NCBI GenBank assembly: GCA_023460175.1
Contig: JAEWRC010000066.1
Span: forward strand, 1 to 39,628
DNA: 39,628 nucleotides
Direction of reading: 5' to 3'
From: Actinomycetes bacterium
GTDB taxonomy: Bacteria > Actinomycetota > Actinomycetes > Mycobacteriales > Mycobacteriaceae
Positions 25,258 to 33,690 of the stretch are shown here, piece by piece. The notes below the pieces were generated by a model. That model ran no database searches. It worked only from the letters and a program-made list of their open reading frames with translations, and had not been told where the DNA came from. The position numbers and the translations under genes are program-made. Each line of letters starts with the position of its first letter. Position 1 is the stretch's first letter.

Positions 25258-26049
25258 TCAGCGCTGGTCGTCGGCGGTGCCACGGGTGCCGCCGGGTCTG
25301 GCGGCGAAACGAGCAAGGTCGGCGACCGCCGTCGGGTCCCGCAGCGCCATCGCCTGCGCCCGCGCCTCGGAGCTCAGCTGCTCGGACAGGGGCGACGACG
25401 CCGCATCGTCGATCAGGCCACGAGTGCGCACCACCGGACCGCAGCGCTGCGCCAATGCGGAACCAAGTTCGCCGGCGTGCGACAGCACCTCGGCATCGGG
25501 TACGCAGGCCCAGATCAGGCCCCACTGTACGGCCTGGGCAGCACTGATGCGATCGCCGGTCAGAGCCACACCGAGTGCCCGCGCCCGGCCGAGGACTCGG
25601 GGCAGAATCCAGGTGGCTCCGGCGTCGGGAACGATGCCCAGCGAAGCGACCTGGGGCACGAGGAAGTACGACGATTCGGCCGCAATGGTGATGTCGGCGA
25701 GCAACGCCAGTCCAAGTCCCCCGCCGACACAGGGACCGTTCACGGCGGCGAGGACCGGGACCGGTGCCGTCACGATGGCCTCACATAGCGGGTTCAGGCT
25801 CCCGGTCATCCCGGCTTCCACCGACGCCGGCAGATCCCCTTCCTCGGCGGCGAGATCGATCAGGTCGTAGCCCGCGCAGAAGGCGCGGCCGGCACCGGTG
25901 ATGACCAAGGCTCGGACGTCCTCGCGATCGGCCAAGCAGGTGATCGCCGCGCGGAGTTCGTCCATCACCGCCCAGGTCAGCGCGTTCAATCGGTGCGGCC
26001 GCCGCAACGTGATCGTCGCGATTCCCGCTTGCACCGCCGTGTGGACCAT
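25258..26049 (-). CDS. Enoyl-CoA hydratase/isomerase family protein
   Basis: A 263-aa crotonase. ATG 26049 lies 2 bp after the stop of the SDR gene; the frame is open further upstream, but that would overlap the SDR. Oxyanion-hole segments are GAGRAFCAGYDL (about 60-70) and NGPCVGGGLGLALLAD (about 102-117). VASLGIVPDAGATWIL carries an Asp where PaaG-type isomerases have theirs and lacks the hydratase Glu pair, so isomerase or hydratase activity cannot be separated. It belongs to the minus-strand beta-oxidation operon. Confidence 0.87.
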   Translation of the reverse strand: MVHTAVQAGIATITLRRPHRLNALTWAVMDELRAAITCLADREDVRALVITGAGRAFCAGYDLIDLAAEEGDLPASVEAGMTGSLNPLCEAIVTAPVPVLAAVNGPCVGGGLGLALLADITIAAESSYFLVPQVASLGIVPDAGATWILPRVLGRARALGVALTGDRISAAQAVQWGLIWACVPDAEVLSHAGELGSALAQRCGPVVRTRGLIDDAASSPLSEQLSSEARAQAMALRDPTAVADLARFAARPGGTRGTADDQR

Positions 26050-26051
26050 GT

Positions 26052-26882
26052 TCAGATGCTGAATCCGCCGCCGCACACCAGGGTCTGTCCACTGACGTAG
26101 TCCGACTCCGGTGCGCACATCAGATACACCGCACCGGCGGCCTCGTCCGGAGTACCGCTGCGCCCCAACGGAATCGAGCGCTCCATCACGGCCAGCAGAT
26201 CCGGGTTGACCCCGACCTTGATCTCTCGGCCCGCAACCTCGATGCTGCCGTCACCGTCGGCGGCAACGCTGGTGAGCCGGGTTTGGATCAGCCCGAACGC
26301 TACGGTGTTGACGGTGACGTTGTAGCGTCCCCACTCCTTGGCCAGCGTCTTGGTCAGTCCGGTCACGCCGGCCTTGGCGGCAGCATAGTTGGCCTGGCCG
26401 GGATTGCCGCCCAGTCCCGCGACCGAGGAGATGTTCACGACCTTGCGGCACGGTACGGGCGCACCGGCGGCCTTCGCCGTCTTGACCAACTGCGAGATCA
26501 CCGGCTGGGCTGCCCGTAGAACCCGGAACGGCGCCTTGAGATGCACGTCGAGGATGGCATCCCACTGTTCGTCGGTCATCTTCTGAATGACCGAATCCCA
26601 GGTGTATCCGGCGTTGTTGACGATGATGTCCAGACCGCCGAGTCCGTCGACCGCTGCCTCGATGAACCGTTGCGCGAATCCGTCGTCGGTGACGCTGCCG
26701 GCCACCGCGATCGATCTACGGCCGAGGGCCTCGATGGCCGCGCACGTCTCGGCCGCGGGTTCCCCGTCGAGGTCGTTGACCACCACCGCGGCCCCTTTGG
26801 CGGCCAGTTTCAGTGCGATGCGCTGCCCGATCCCGCGACCGGCGCCGGTGACGACGGCGACCTTGCCCTCCAGATTTCCCAT
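26052..26882 (-). CDS. FabG-like 3-hydroxyacyl-CoA dehydrogenase (SDR)
   Basis: A 276-aa SDR with TGAGRGIGQ (residues 12-20), VNDLDGE (acidic residue favouring NAD), NNAGYTWDS, Ser in ISSVAGLGG and the YAAAK pair (ANYAAAKAG). There is a short insertion before the catalytic Ser (KTAKAAGAPVPCRK) and another before the C-terminus. It resembles the FabG-like proteins that act in beta-oxidation of cyclic or branched acyl-CoAs in actinobacteria. GGAGGAGAG lies upstream of ATG 26882. Position between the MaoC and crotonase genes supports oxidation of a 3-hydroxyacyl-CoA. Confidence 0.88.
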   Translation of the reverse strand: MGNLEGKVAVVTGAGRGIGQRIALKLAAKGAAVVVNDLDGEPAAETCAAIEALGRRSIAVAGSVTDDGFAQRFIEAAVDGLGGLDIIVNNAGYTWDSVIQKMTDEQWDAILDVHLKAPFRVLRAAQPVISQLVKTAKAAGAPVPCRKVVNISSVAGLGGNPGQANYAAAKAGVTGLTKTLAKEWGRYNVTVNTVAFGLIQTRLTSVAADGDGSIEVAGREIKVGVNPDLLAVMERSIPLGRSGTPDEAAGAVYLMCAPESDYVSGQTLVCGGGFSI

Positions 26883-26909
26883 GAAAGTCTCTCCTCCTGC
26901 TGGTTGATG

Positions 26910-27323
26910 TCAGATCGCCACGACGGCGTCGCCGGACAGAGTTTCGGTGCCGTCGGCGAGTGTCACAGCGAGGGACAGGGTGGCTCTGCGTTCCCCGTCG
27001 ACGACTTCGACGGCCGTGATCCTCGCGCGTGCCGTCGGCTCGCCGTGCACCGGCGTGATCGCGGCGAAACGTACCCCATAGGACCGGATTGCTTCCGGCG
27101 CAACCCAACCCGTCAACACTCGCCCCAGATAGGCCATCGAAAGCATGCCGTGGGCGAAGACATCCGGCAGACCGGCTGATCTCGCCACATCCAGATCGAT
27201 GTGGATCGGGTTGTGATCGCCGGACGCGCCGGCGAAAAGGGCGAGAGTGGTGCGGGTGACGGGAGCACAGCGCAACTCCCGCAGCTCGGTACCGATCTCG
27301 ACGTCTGCTGGCTCGATTGTCAT
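26910..27323 (-). CDS. MaoC-like enoyl-CoA hydratase, catalytic subunit
   Basis: A 137-aa single hotdog with the R-hydratase motif FAGASGDHNPIHID (residues 30-43), where Asp36 and His41 are the catalytic pair, and FAHGML following. It overlaps the start of its partner's stop codon (ATGA at 27320-27323). The gene upstream encodes a second hotdog lacking these residues, so the pair most likely forms a heterodimer in which this subunit carries the active site, as in HadB-type and ChsH-type dehydratases. Confidence 0.88.
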   Translation of the reverse strand: MTIEPADVEIGTELRELRCAPVTRTTLALFAGASGDHNPIHIDLDVARSAGLPDVFAHGMLSMAYLGRVLTGWVAPEAIRSYGVRFAAITPVHGEPTARARITAVEVVDGERRATLSLAVTLADGTETLSGDAVVAI

Positions 27324-27778
27324 CGCGATGCTCCCGGGTTGCGCACGACAAGAACGGATCTGAGGTCGGCAATCGTGCTGCCGTCGGCGCGGATCACCGT
27401 GGTGTCCTTCACCACGAACTCGAGCGCGCCGCCCTTCTTGACGTAGGCATCGACGATCCTGGGCTCTGCCCGGACGACATCGCCGGCGTGGGCTTGCGCG
27501 TGGTATGCGAACCGTTGCTCACCGTGCAGAACGTGGCGCATGTCGATGCCCAGGCGGCTGACCCAGTCGAACGGGTCGGGCCGTTCGAGTTCGATGGCGA
27601 ACAAGAACGTCGGGGGCACCGGAAGCGCGGGATAGCCGGCGGCTTTGGCCGCCGCCTCGTCCGTGAATATCGGGTTGGTCTCACCGATGGCCTTGGCGAA
27701 GAACCTCAGCCGACCGGCGTCGATCGCGAGTTCGGTGGTCGGTAGTTCGGTACCGACCGCGGACGGGTCCACCGGCAT
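27320..27778 (-). CDS. MaoC/FAS1-type dehydratase, partner subunit
   Basis: A 152-aa hotdog protein of the FAS1-like dehydratase N-terminal type. The region matching the hydratase motif reads KAIGETNPIFTD (about 30-41) and lacks the Asp/His pair, so it is probably the substrate-binding, non-catalytic partner of the next gene product. ATG 27778 is 2 bp after the thiolase stop. VPPTFLFAIELE and HVLHGEQRFAYHAQ are conserved family segments. The 4-nt overlap with the catalytic subunit suggests equal synthesis. Confidence 0.86.
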   Translation of the reverse strand: MPVDPSAVGTELPTTELAIDAGRLRFFAKAIGETNPIFTDEAAAKAAGYPALPVPPTFLFAIELERPDPFDWVSRLGIDMRHVLHGEQRFAYHAQAHAGDVVRAEPRIVDAYVKKGGALEFVVKDTTVIRADGSTIADLRSVLVVRNPGASR

Positions 27779-27780
27779 CT

Positions 27781-28965
27781 TCAGCCCACCTTCTCGTAGA
27801 GGCTGACGACCGCGGCGCCGCCGAGCCCGATGTTGTGTTGCAAGGCCAGGCGGACGCCGTCGACCTGCCGCGGCCCCGCCGTTCCGCGCAGCTGCCAGAC
27901 CAGTTCGGCACATTGCGCCAACCCGGTGGCGCCCAGCGGATGGCCCTTGGAGAGCAGGCCGCCGGAGGGGTTGGTGACCACGCGCCCCCCGTATGTGTTG
28001 TCGCCGTCGGCGATGAACTTCTCGGCGCTGCCGACCGGAGTTAGTCCCAGGGCCTCGTAGGTCAGGAGCTCATTGGTGGTGAAACAATCGTGCAACTCGG
28101 CCACGCCGATGTCCTCGGGGCCGACACCGGCCAGTTCGTAGGCCTGTTGGGCGGCCGCGCTGGCCATGTCGTATCCGACGACCTTCATCATCGATCGGTC
28201 CTCGAACGACGACGCCGTGTCGGTGGTCATCGCCTGTGCCCGGATCGCGACCGCCGGGGTCATTCCCTTGCGGGTCGCGTAGTCTTCGCTGACCAGGACC
28301 GCGGCCGCCGCACCGCAGGTGGGTGGGCAACATTGCAGCCGGGTCAGCGGACCGTAGATCGTCGGCGAGGCCAACACCTCCTCGACGGTGATCGGATCCC
28401 GGAAGACCGCATACGGGTTGTGCGCCGCATGCTTACGCGCTTTGACGGCAATCTGCGCGAACACCGACGGTTCCATGCCGTACCGCTCGCAGTACTCGCG
28501 TCCCGCACCACCGAAGTACTGCGCGGCAAAGGGGGCGTCGCTGTCACCCTGGACCCCTTGCACCACTTCGCCAAAGCTGTCGAAGGGCGTCGGACGGTCG
28601 GTATAGGACATCGACAGCGCACCGCGCTGCATCTGCTCGAAACCCAGCGCCAGCACGATGTCGGCTGTGCCGTGTTCGATGGCTTGGCGGGCCAGGAACA
28701 GCGCTGACGACCCGGTAGCGCAGTTGTTGTTGACGTTCACGATCGGGATTCCGGTGGTCCCCACCCGGTACAGCGCGGCCTGACCCGACGTGGAGTCACC
28801 GTAGACATATCCGACATAGGCCTGCTGTATCGCCTCGTAGCCGACGCCCGCGTCGTCCAGCGCCGCGCGCGTGGCTTCGGCTCCCATTACGTCGTAGGTC
28901 TCGGCCGTGCGCGGCGTACTGAACGGGATCATCCCGACACCGGCGACCAAAGTACGCGTTCCCAT
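27781..28965 (-). CDS. SCP2/lipid-transfer-type thiolase
   Basis: A 394-aa thiolase-fold protein of the group annotated as lipid-transfer (Ltp) proteins in actinobacteria. Cys82 in NNNCATGSSALF is the nucleophile, HDCFTTNE carries the His-Asp-Cys segment of SCPx thiolases, and GLLSKGHPLGATG is the C-terminal signature. ATG 28965 is preferred over 28983 because GAGAGG lies 6 nt before it. It either cleaves 3-ketoacyl-CoA with CoA or, as Ltp2-type proteins do, acts in retro-aldol cleavage; no DUF35 partner gene is present, which favours thiolysis. It is the first gene of the minus-strand operon. Confidence 0.9.
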   Translation of the reverse strand: MGTRTLVAGVGMIPFSTPRTAETYDVMGAEATRAALDDAGVGYEAIQQAYVGYVYGDSTSGQAALYRVGTTGIPIVNVNNNCATGSSALFLARQAIEHGTADIVLALGFEQMQRGALSMSYTDRPTPFDSFGEVVQGVQGDSDAPFAAQYFGGAGREYCERYGMEPSVFAQIAVKARKHAAHNPYAVFRDPITVEEVLASPTIYGPLTRLQCCPPTCGAAAAVLVSEDYATRKGMTPAVAIRAQAMTTDTASSFEDRSMMKVVGYDMASAAAQQAYELAGVGPEDIGVAELHDCFTTNELLTYEALGLTPVGSAEKFIADGDNTYGGRVVTNPSGGLLSKGHPLGATGLAQCAELVWQLRGTAGPRQVDGVRLALQHNIGLGGAAVVSLYEKVG

Positions 28966-28983
28966 GCCAAACCTCTCCATCAA

Positions 28984-29221
28984 AACTAGTAGCTATTCAC
29001 TTAGTACAACAGACGGCACTCATTCTCGTCAATTAGCAGTCTTTTTCAAAAACAAGACCTGGCTCCCGGCTGCTACATGGCGATCGATTATTTACTTGGA
29101 GACGATGGAAGCACCGCGACGAGGAAGAGGCCCGGCGCTTCGTCGCGCAGCGTTGTGGCAGCTGCCCGTTCGCGGAGCGAGAGTTTGGTCGCGTGCACAA
29201 GCGCGTCACTAAAGTGGCCTG
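28984..29221. promoter_or_regulatory. AT-rich divergent promoter region, thiolase operon and ald
   Basis: This 238-bp gap holds no convincing gene and its left half is clearly richer in A and T than the rest of the window. On the plus strand TAAAGT (29210-29215) fits TANNNT and ends 6 nt before the ald ATG, giving a possible leaderless start. Next to the thiolase gene lie the short palindromes ACTAGT and TAGCTA. A dyad GTCTT-N10-AAGAC with TTTTTCAAAAA inside occupies 29039-29058. In M. tuberculosis the Lrp-type regulator aldR is divergent from ald; it is absent here. Confidence 0.5.
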
Positions 29222-30337
29222 ATGCGCATCGGAGTACCGACCGAGATCAAGAACAACGAGTTCCGGGTGGCCATCACCCCGGCCGGGGTCGCCGAACTGA
29301 CCCGGCACGACCACGAGGTGCTCATCGAGTCGGGCGCCGGGCTGGGTTCGGCGATCTCCGACGACGATTACGCGGCCGCCGGCGCGCGGATGGTCGCCGA
29401 CGCCGATGTGGTGTGGGCCGAGGCCGACCTCCTGTTGAAGGTCAAGGAACCCGTCGACGCCGAGTATGCCCGCATGCGCAGCGACCAGACGCTGTTCACC
29501 TATCTGCATCTGGCCGCGTCAGCGCCGTGCACCGAGGCGCTCCTGGCCGCCGGCACCACCTCGATCGCGTACGAGACCGTCCAGTTGTCCGACGGCGCCC
29601 TGCCCTTGTTGGCTCCGATGAGCGAGGTCGCCGGCCGGCTGTCCGCCCAGGTCGGGGCCTATCACCTGATGAAGGCGCAAGGCGGACGCGGCGTGCTGAT
29701 GGGCGGGGTCCCCGGCGTCGCGCCGGCCGAGGTGGTGGTGATCGGCGGCGGCGTCGCGGGACACAACGCCGCGCGAGTCGCCGCCGGGATGGGCGCCAAC
29801 GTCACGGTCTTCGACGTCAACCTCACCCGCTTGCGTGCCCTCGACGCCGAGTTCTGCGGCCGAATCCACACCCGGTATTCCTCGGCGCTCGAGTTGCAGG
29901 CCGCGGTCGAGAAGGCCGACCTGGTGATCGGGGCGGTCCTGGTCCCGGGTGCGCGAGCGCCCAAGCTGGTGTCCAATTCCCTTGTCCAGCAGATGAACTC
30001 CGGGTCGGTGCTGGTCGACGTCGCGATCGATCAGGGCGGCTGCTTCGCCGACTCCCACCCGACCACGCACGACGACCCGATCTACACCGTGCACGACAGC
30101 GTGTTCTACTGCGTGACCAACATGCCCGGGGTGGTGCCGCGCACGGCCACGTTCGCGCTCGGCAACGCAACCCTGCCCTACGTGCTGGAGTTGGCGAACA
30201 AGGGCTGGCGGCAGGCGTGCCGCGACGATCCCGCGCTTGCCCACCGCCTGTCCACCCACCAGGGCGCGATGCTGTCCGAGCAGGTGGCCGACGACCTGGG
30301 ACTGTCCTTCACCGATCCCGCGACACTGTTGGCCTGA
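29222..30337 (+). CDS. ald: L-alanine dehydrogenase
   Basis: A 371-aa NAD-dependent alanine dehydrogenase interconverting L-alanine and pyruvate plus ammonia; in mycobacteria it also reduces glyoxylate. MRIGVPTEIKNNEFRVAITP is the family N-terminus. Lys in LLKVKEP (about 74), His in YLHLAAS (about 95) and Asp in VDVAIDQGG (about 269) are the catalytic and binding residues; GGGVAGHNAA (about 178) is the NAD motif. The start matches the family and may be leaderless. It ends 6 bp from the convergent YchJ-like gene, with both stops in one hairpin. Confidence 0.96.
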   Translation: MRIGVPTEIKNNEFRVAITPAGVAELTRHDHEVLIESGAGLGSAISDDDYAAAGARMVADADVVWAEADLLLKVKEPVDAEYARMRSDQTLFTYLHLAASAPCTEALLAAGTTSIAYETVQLSDGALPLLAPMSEVAGRLSAQVGAYHLMKAQGGRGVLMGGVPGVAPAEVVVIGGGVAGHNAARVAAGMGANVTVFDVNLTRLRALDAEFCGRIHTRYSSALELQAAVEKADLVIGAVLVPGARAPKLVSNSLVQQMNSGSVLVDVAIDQGGCFADSHPTTHDDPIYTVHDSVFYCVTNMPGVVPRTATFALGNATLPYVLELANKGWRQACRDDPALAHRLSTHQGAMLSEQVADDLGLSFTDPATLLA

Positions 30338-30351
30338 CTCTCCTCAGGCCA
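30330..30351. terminator. Bidirectional hairpin between ald and the YchJ-like gene
   Basis: TGGCCTGA (30330-30337) pairs with TCAGGCCA (30344-30351) across a 6-nt loop. The left arm contains the TGA of ald and the right arm the stop of the opposing gene. There is no U-tract. Confidence 0.65.
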
Positions 30352-30721
30352 GCAGGTCGCCGTCGACGTAGAACCACCGGCCGGCGCGGACGCTGAACCG
30401 GGACCGCTCGTGCAGCACGCCCTCCTCGTGGCGTGCGATGAACTCCACCTCGCCGTGGTCGTCGCCGGAGCGGCCGGCCACGGTGTCCACTATCCGCAGG
30501 CCCAGCCATTCCGGGCCCTCGTCGACGTCGAGCTGCGCGGGTCGCGTGCGGGGATGCCAGCTGGCCCAGACGTAGTCCGGGTTGCCGGTGGCGTAGGCGC
30601 TGTACCGGGCGCGCATGAGTTCCTCGGCGCTGGCGGCCTGCCGTTCACTGACGTGCAGGGGCAGGCAGCAGTGGCCGAAGGCGCTGTCGCTGCCGCAGGG
30701 GCAGGGTTCGGTGGAACGCAC
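30344..30721 (-). CDS. YchJ-like SEC-C motif protein (UPF0225)
   Basis: A 125-aa protein of the YchJ family. It starts with a zinc-binding SEC-C type motif (CPCGSDSAFGHCC, residues 7-19) and continues with the YchJ core: AEELMRARYSAYATGNPDYV and, further on, FIARHEEGVLHERSRFSVR and WFYVDGD. No function is established for the family; the zinc motif suggests protein or nucleic-acid contacts. It is divergent from the GXWXG gene across about 65 bp containing a perfect 18-bp dyad. Confidence 0.87.
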   Translation of the reverse strand: MRSTEPCPCGSDSAFGHCCLPLHVSERQAASAEELMRARYSAYATGNPDYVWASWHPRTRPAQLDVDEGPEWLGLRIVDTVAGRSGDDHGEVEFIARHEEGVLHERSRFSVRAGRWFYVDGDLLA

Positions 30722-30755
30722 CGGCCCAGTGTGCCCGACCGGCAGAACTGCTTAC

Positions 30756-30773
30756 ACTTGACACCTGTCAAGT
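30756..30773. promoter_or_regulatory. Perfect 18-bp inverted repeat, likely operator
   Basis: ACTTGACA-CC-TGTCAAGT is an exact dyad ending 12 bp before ATG 30786. A -10-like TATGGT (30773-30778) abuts it. The symmetry and position are typical of a TetR- or MarR-type repressor site controlling the GXWXG gene and perhaps the divergent YchJ-like gene. No regulator gene is adjacent. Confidence 0.6.
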
Positions 30774-30785
30774 ATGGTGGAGGCC

Positions 30786-31340
30786 ATGCAACTCACCGAT
30801 GTCCTGCCCGAGGCTCCCACCAGCACCGACGGCGCGCTCGCAGTCTTCGACGCCGCCCCCGCGGTCGACCCGGAGTTCATGATGGGCACCTGGCACGGGG
30901 CCGAACTGCCCACCGGCCACCCCCTCGACGGCCTGCTGGCGGCCAGCGGCTGGTGGGGCAAGCAGTTCCGGGATGCCGAATCCGTGCACCCGCTGCTGTT
31001 CCGCACGGCCGACGGCACCGCGCTGTGGCCGTTGAACCCGGCGCTGGCCTTCGGCGGCCTCGGCGTGGCCGGCAAGTTCCCCGCCCTCAAGCGGCGCAAC
31101 TTCACCAACACGATCATCACCGCGCGTCCGGTGCTGCAGGCCCGCGGACCCAAGGCGCGGTTGCGCACCACCCGATACCGCGATGTGGACACCGCGACCA
31201 TGATCTATGACCAGCTGCCCATCAACGACGTCTTCCGCCGGCTCGACGAGCAGACCGTCATCGGCGCCATGGACCTGCGGGGCGTCGCGCGGCCGTACTT
31301 CTTCGTGCTGCGCCGCGACGAGTCGCTGCCGGTGCGCTGA
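30786..31340 (+). CDS. GXWXG/DUF4334 protein
   Basis: A 184-aa protein with the GXWXG motif GTWHGAEL (about 35) near the N-terminus and the DUF4334 part following (RTTRYRDVDTATMIYDQLPINDVFRR, about 125-150), the standard two-part family layout. Function is not established. ATG 30786 has GGAGG 3 nt upstream; ATG 30774 in the same frame lies at the edge of the operator. It terminates directly against the convergent nitronate-monooxygenase-like gene: TGA and TCA are adjacent in the palindrome CTGATCAG. Confidence 0.85.
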   Translation: MQLTDVLPEAPTSTDGALAVFDAAPAVDPEFMMGTWHGAELPTGHPLDGLLAASGWWGKQFRDAESVHPLLFRTADGTALWPLNPALAFGGLGVAGKFPALKRRNFTNTIITARPVLQARGPKARLRTTRYRDVDTATMIYDQLPINDVFRRLDEQTVIGAMDLRGVARPYFFVLRRDESLPVR

Positions 31341-32357
31341 TCAGGGTGTGAGCGCGGCGATCACGGCGGCGGCCGGGCCGGGCTCGGCGGCGGCGAAGGC
31401 CGTACCGGCCCACAGGTTCGTCCAGTCCGGATCGCCCGCGGCGACCGCGGCGCGCCGCAGCGGGGCCGCCAGATGGTGTATTTCGGGATAGCCCGCGGGC
31501 GCGACGGCATCGAAGCGGTCGATGAACGCGTTGCGCAGCCCGCGCGCGTAGCGCCCTGAAAAGGCCCGTGTCACCGCGGTTTCGGAGTACTCCGCGGAGC
31601 TCAGCGCCGCGCGGTGCACCGCATTGGTGCCGGCCTCGTCGCTGAGCAACAATGCGGTGCCCAGCTGCGCGGCGTCGGCTCCCCGCGCCAGCACCGCCGC
31701 CACCGACTCCGTCGTGCCCAGTCCGCCCGCCGCGACGAGCGGCACGTCGACGGCATTGCGCACGGCCGCCACCAGATCCCCCAACGGCTGCGCCGGCGGG
31801 CGCTCGTCGGGCTGCCAGCTCCCCCGGTGCCCACCGGCCTCGGGTCCCTGCACCACCAACCCGACCGCACCGCCGGCCACCGCCGCGCGGGCCTCGGCCA
31901 CGGTGGTGACGGTCATCAGGGTGCAGATGCCCAGCTCGCCCAGGCGTTGCAGTACAGCGCGATCCGGCAGGGCGAAGGTGAACGACACCACCTCCGGACG
32001 CAGGTCGGCGACCACCTCGAGCTTGTCCGCCCAGCCGTCGTCGTCCCAGCGCGGGACACCCAGATCGACGTCGTAGCGGGCCGCCGCCGTCGCCAATTCG
32101 GCGCGGTAGCGGTCGAGGTCGCCCGTGCTCGCGGTGCTGGGTTGCGGCACGAAGACATTGAGCCCGACCGGGCCACCCCCGGCGGAGCGGGCCGCGCGCA
32201 GATCCTCGGAAACTCGTTGTGCACTGAGGTATCCCGCGGCCAGGAAACCCAGCCCGCCCGCGCCGGACACCGCGGCAGCCAGCGCGGGTGTGCCCGGCCC
32301 ACCTGCCATCGGCGCCCCGATCAGGGGCACCGCGAGATCGGCCAGGGCGAACGACAT
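31341..32357 (-). CDS. Nitronate monooxygenase-like flavoprotein (Rv2781c-type)
   Basis: A 338-aa TIM-barrel FMN protein of the NMO/2-nitropropane dioxygenase family, which oxidises alkyl nitronates such as propionate 3-nitronate. Features: PLIGAPMAGGPGTP (about 11-24), QGPEAGGHRGSW (about 169-180, His as catalytic base), AAGGLGTTESVAAVLARGADAAQLGTALL (FMN phosphate site, about 209-237). It sits 4 bp after pepR on the same strand, as in the M. tuberculosis order. Confidence 0.9.
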   Translation of the reverse strand: MSFALADLAVPLIGAPMAGGPGTPALAAAVSGAGGLGFLAAGYLSAQRVSEDLRAARSAGGGPVGLNVFVPQPSTASTGDLDRYRAELATAAARYDVDLGVPRWDDDGWADKLEVVADLRPEVVSFTFALPDRAVLQRLGELGICTLMTVTTVAEARAAVAGGAVGLVVQGPEAGGHRGSWQPDERPPAQPLGDLVAAVRNAVDVPLVAAGGLGTTESVAAVLARGADAAQLGTALLLSDEAGTNAVHRAALSSAEYSETAVTRAFSGRYARGLRNAFIDRFDAVAPAGYPEIHHLAAPLRRAAVAAGDPDWTNLWAGTAFAAAEPGPAAAVIAALTP

Positions 32358-32361
32358 CGCC

Positions 32362-33690
32362 CTACCCCGGTATCGCCGTAAGCCGTCGGGGCAGTGTCTT
32401 CCTGGACGCGCCGGGCCCGAGCACTGCGGCCCCGAAGGGCTGCGTGAGCAGCTTCTTGGCCACGGCGTTGACCTCGTCGAGCGTCACCGCGTCGATGTGC
32501 GCCAACGTGTCATCTAGGCTGCGATGCTCGCCGTAGTTGATCTCGCTGCGGCCGATCCGGTTCATCCGGGAGGCCGAATCCTCCAGGCCCAGAACAAGTC
32601 CCCCGCGCAGCGACCCCTTGGCGATGCGGCACTCCTGTTCGGTGATGCCGTCTCTAGCCACCTGGGTCAGCACGTCGGTGGCCACGGTGACCACCTCGTC
32701 GAAGCGTTCCGGCAGGCACCCGGCGTATACCGAGAACGCGCCGGTGTCGGCGAAGGTGTCCACCATCGAGTACACCGAGTAGGCCAACCCGCGCGATTCC
32801 CGGATCTGTTGGAACAACCGAGAACTCAGGCCGCCGCCCAGCGCGTTGTTGAGCACGGCCAACGCCCAGCGGTGCGACCAGTTGCGTCCGGGTGCGCGCA
32901 CGCCGAGCATCAGATGCGTCTGCTCGGCGTCCCGGCCGACGAGTTCCAACCGCGGCGCGCCGGGCACCCGGCTGCCACCGGTGCGCGGCGTCGCCGCAGT
33001 GCGGCCCTCGACCATGCGCCGGCCGAAATGCTCGCGCACCAACTCGACCACCTCGGTGTGGTCGATGTTGCCGGCCACCGCGACGACCATGCGCTCCGGG
33101 GTGTAGCGGCGGACGTGGAAGGAATGCAACTGGGAGCGCGTCATCGCCGAAATGGAGTCGACGCTGCCGATCACGGGCCGGCCCACCGGATGGTCACCGA
33201 ACATGGCCGACATGAACACGTCACCCAGGGTGTCCTCGGGATCGTCGTCGCGCATCGCGATCTCCTCGAGCACGACATCGCGCTCGAGTTCGACGTCCTC
33301 GGCGGCACAGCGGCCGTTGAGCACCACGTCGGCCACCAGGTCGACAGCCAACGCCAGATCGCTGTCGAGCACGTGCGCGTAGTAGCAGGTGTGCTCTTTG
33401 GCGGTGAAGGCGTTCAGTTCCCCGCCGACCGCGTCCACGGCCTGGGCGATGTCGACGGCGGTGCGGGTGGGGGTGGACTTGAACAGCAGGTGTTCCAGGA
33501 AGTGCGCCGCACCGGCGACGGTACGGCCCTCGTCGCGCGAGCCGATGCCGACCCACACCCCGACCGAGGCCGACCGCACCGACGGCACGAACTCGGTGAC
33601 GACACGCAGACCACCCGGGAGGGTGGTGCGGCGCACGGCCGTGTGGTCGTGCGCCGCCCCGTCGGCTCTAGGCGTCGGCGGTCGCAACAT
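32362..33690 (-). CDS. pepR: M16-family zinc protease
   Basis: A 442-aa single-chain M16 peptidase resembling the mitochondrial processing peptidase beta subunit. The inverted zinc motif HxxEH is His63-Phe-Leu-Glu66-His67 in AAHFLEHLLFKST, with the third ligand Glu about 76 residues on in the segment DVELERDVVLEEI. The C-terminal half (GGLSSRLFQQIRESRGLAYSVYS) is the usual inactive lobe. Its start overlaps the 3' end of gpsI by 23 bp, so the two are co-transcribed. Probable role in protein turnover or processing; substrate unknown. Confidence 0.93.
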   Translation of the reverse strand: MLRPPTPRADGAAHDHTAVRRTTLPGGLRVVTEFVPSVRSASVGVWVGIGSRDEGRTVAGAAHFLEHLLFKSTPTRTAVDIAQAVDAVGGELNAFTAKEHTCYYAHVLDSDLALAVDLVADVVLNGRCAAEDVELERDVVLEEIAMRDDDPEDTLGDVFMSAMFGDHPVGRPVIGSVDSISAMTRSQLHSFHVRRYTPERMVVAVAGNIDHTEVVELVREHFGRRMVEGRTAATPRTGGSRVPGAPRLELVGRDAEQTHLMLGVRAPGRNWSHRWALAVLNNALGGGLSSRLFQQIRESRGLAYSVYSMVDTFADTGAFSVYAGCLPERFDEVVTVATDVLTQVARDGITEQECRIAKGSLRGGLVLGLEDSASRMNRIGRSEINYGEHRSLDDTLAHIDAVTLDEVNAVAKKLLTQPFGAAVLGPGASRKTLPRRLTAIPG

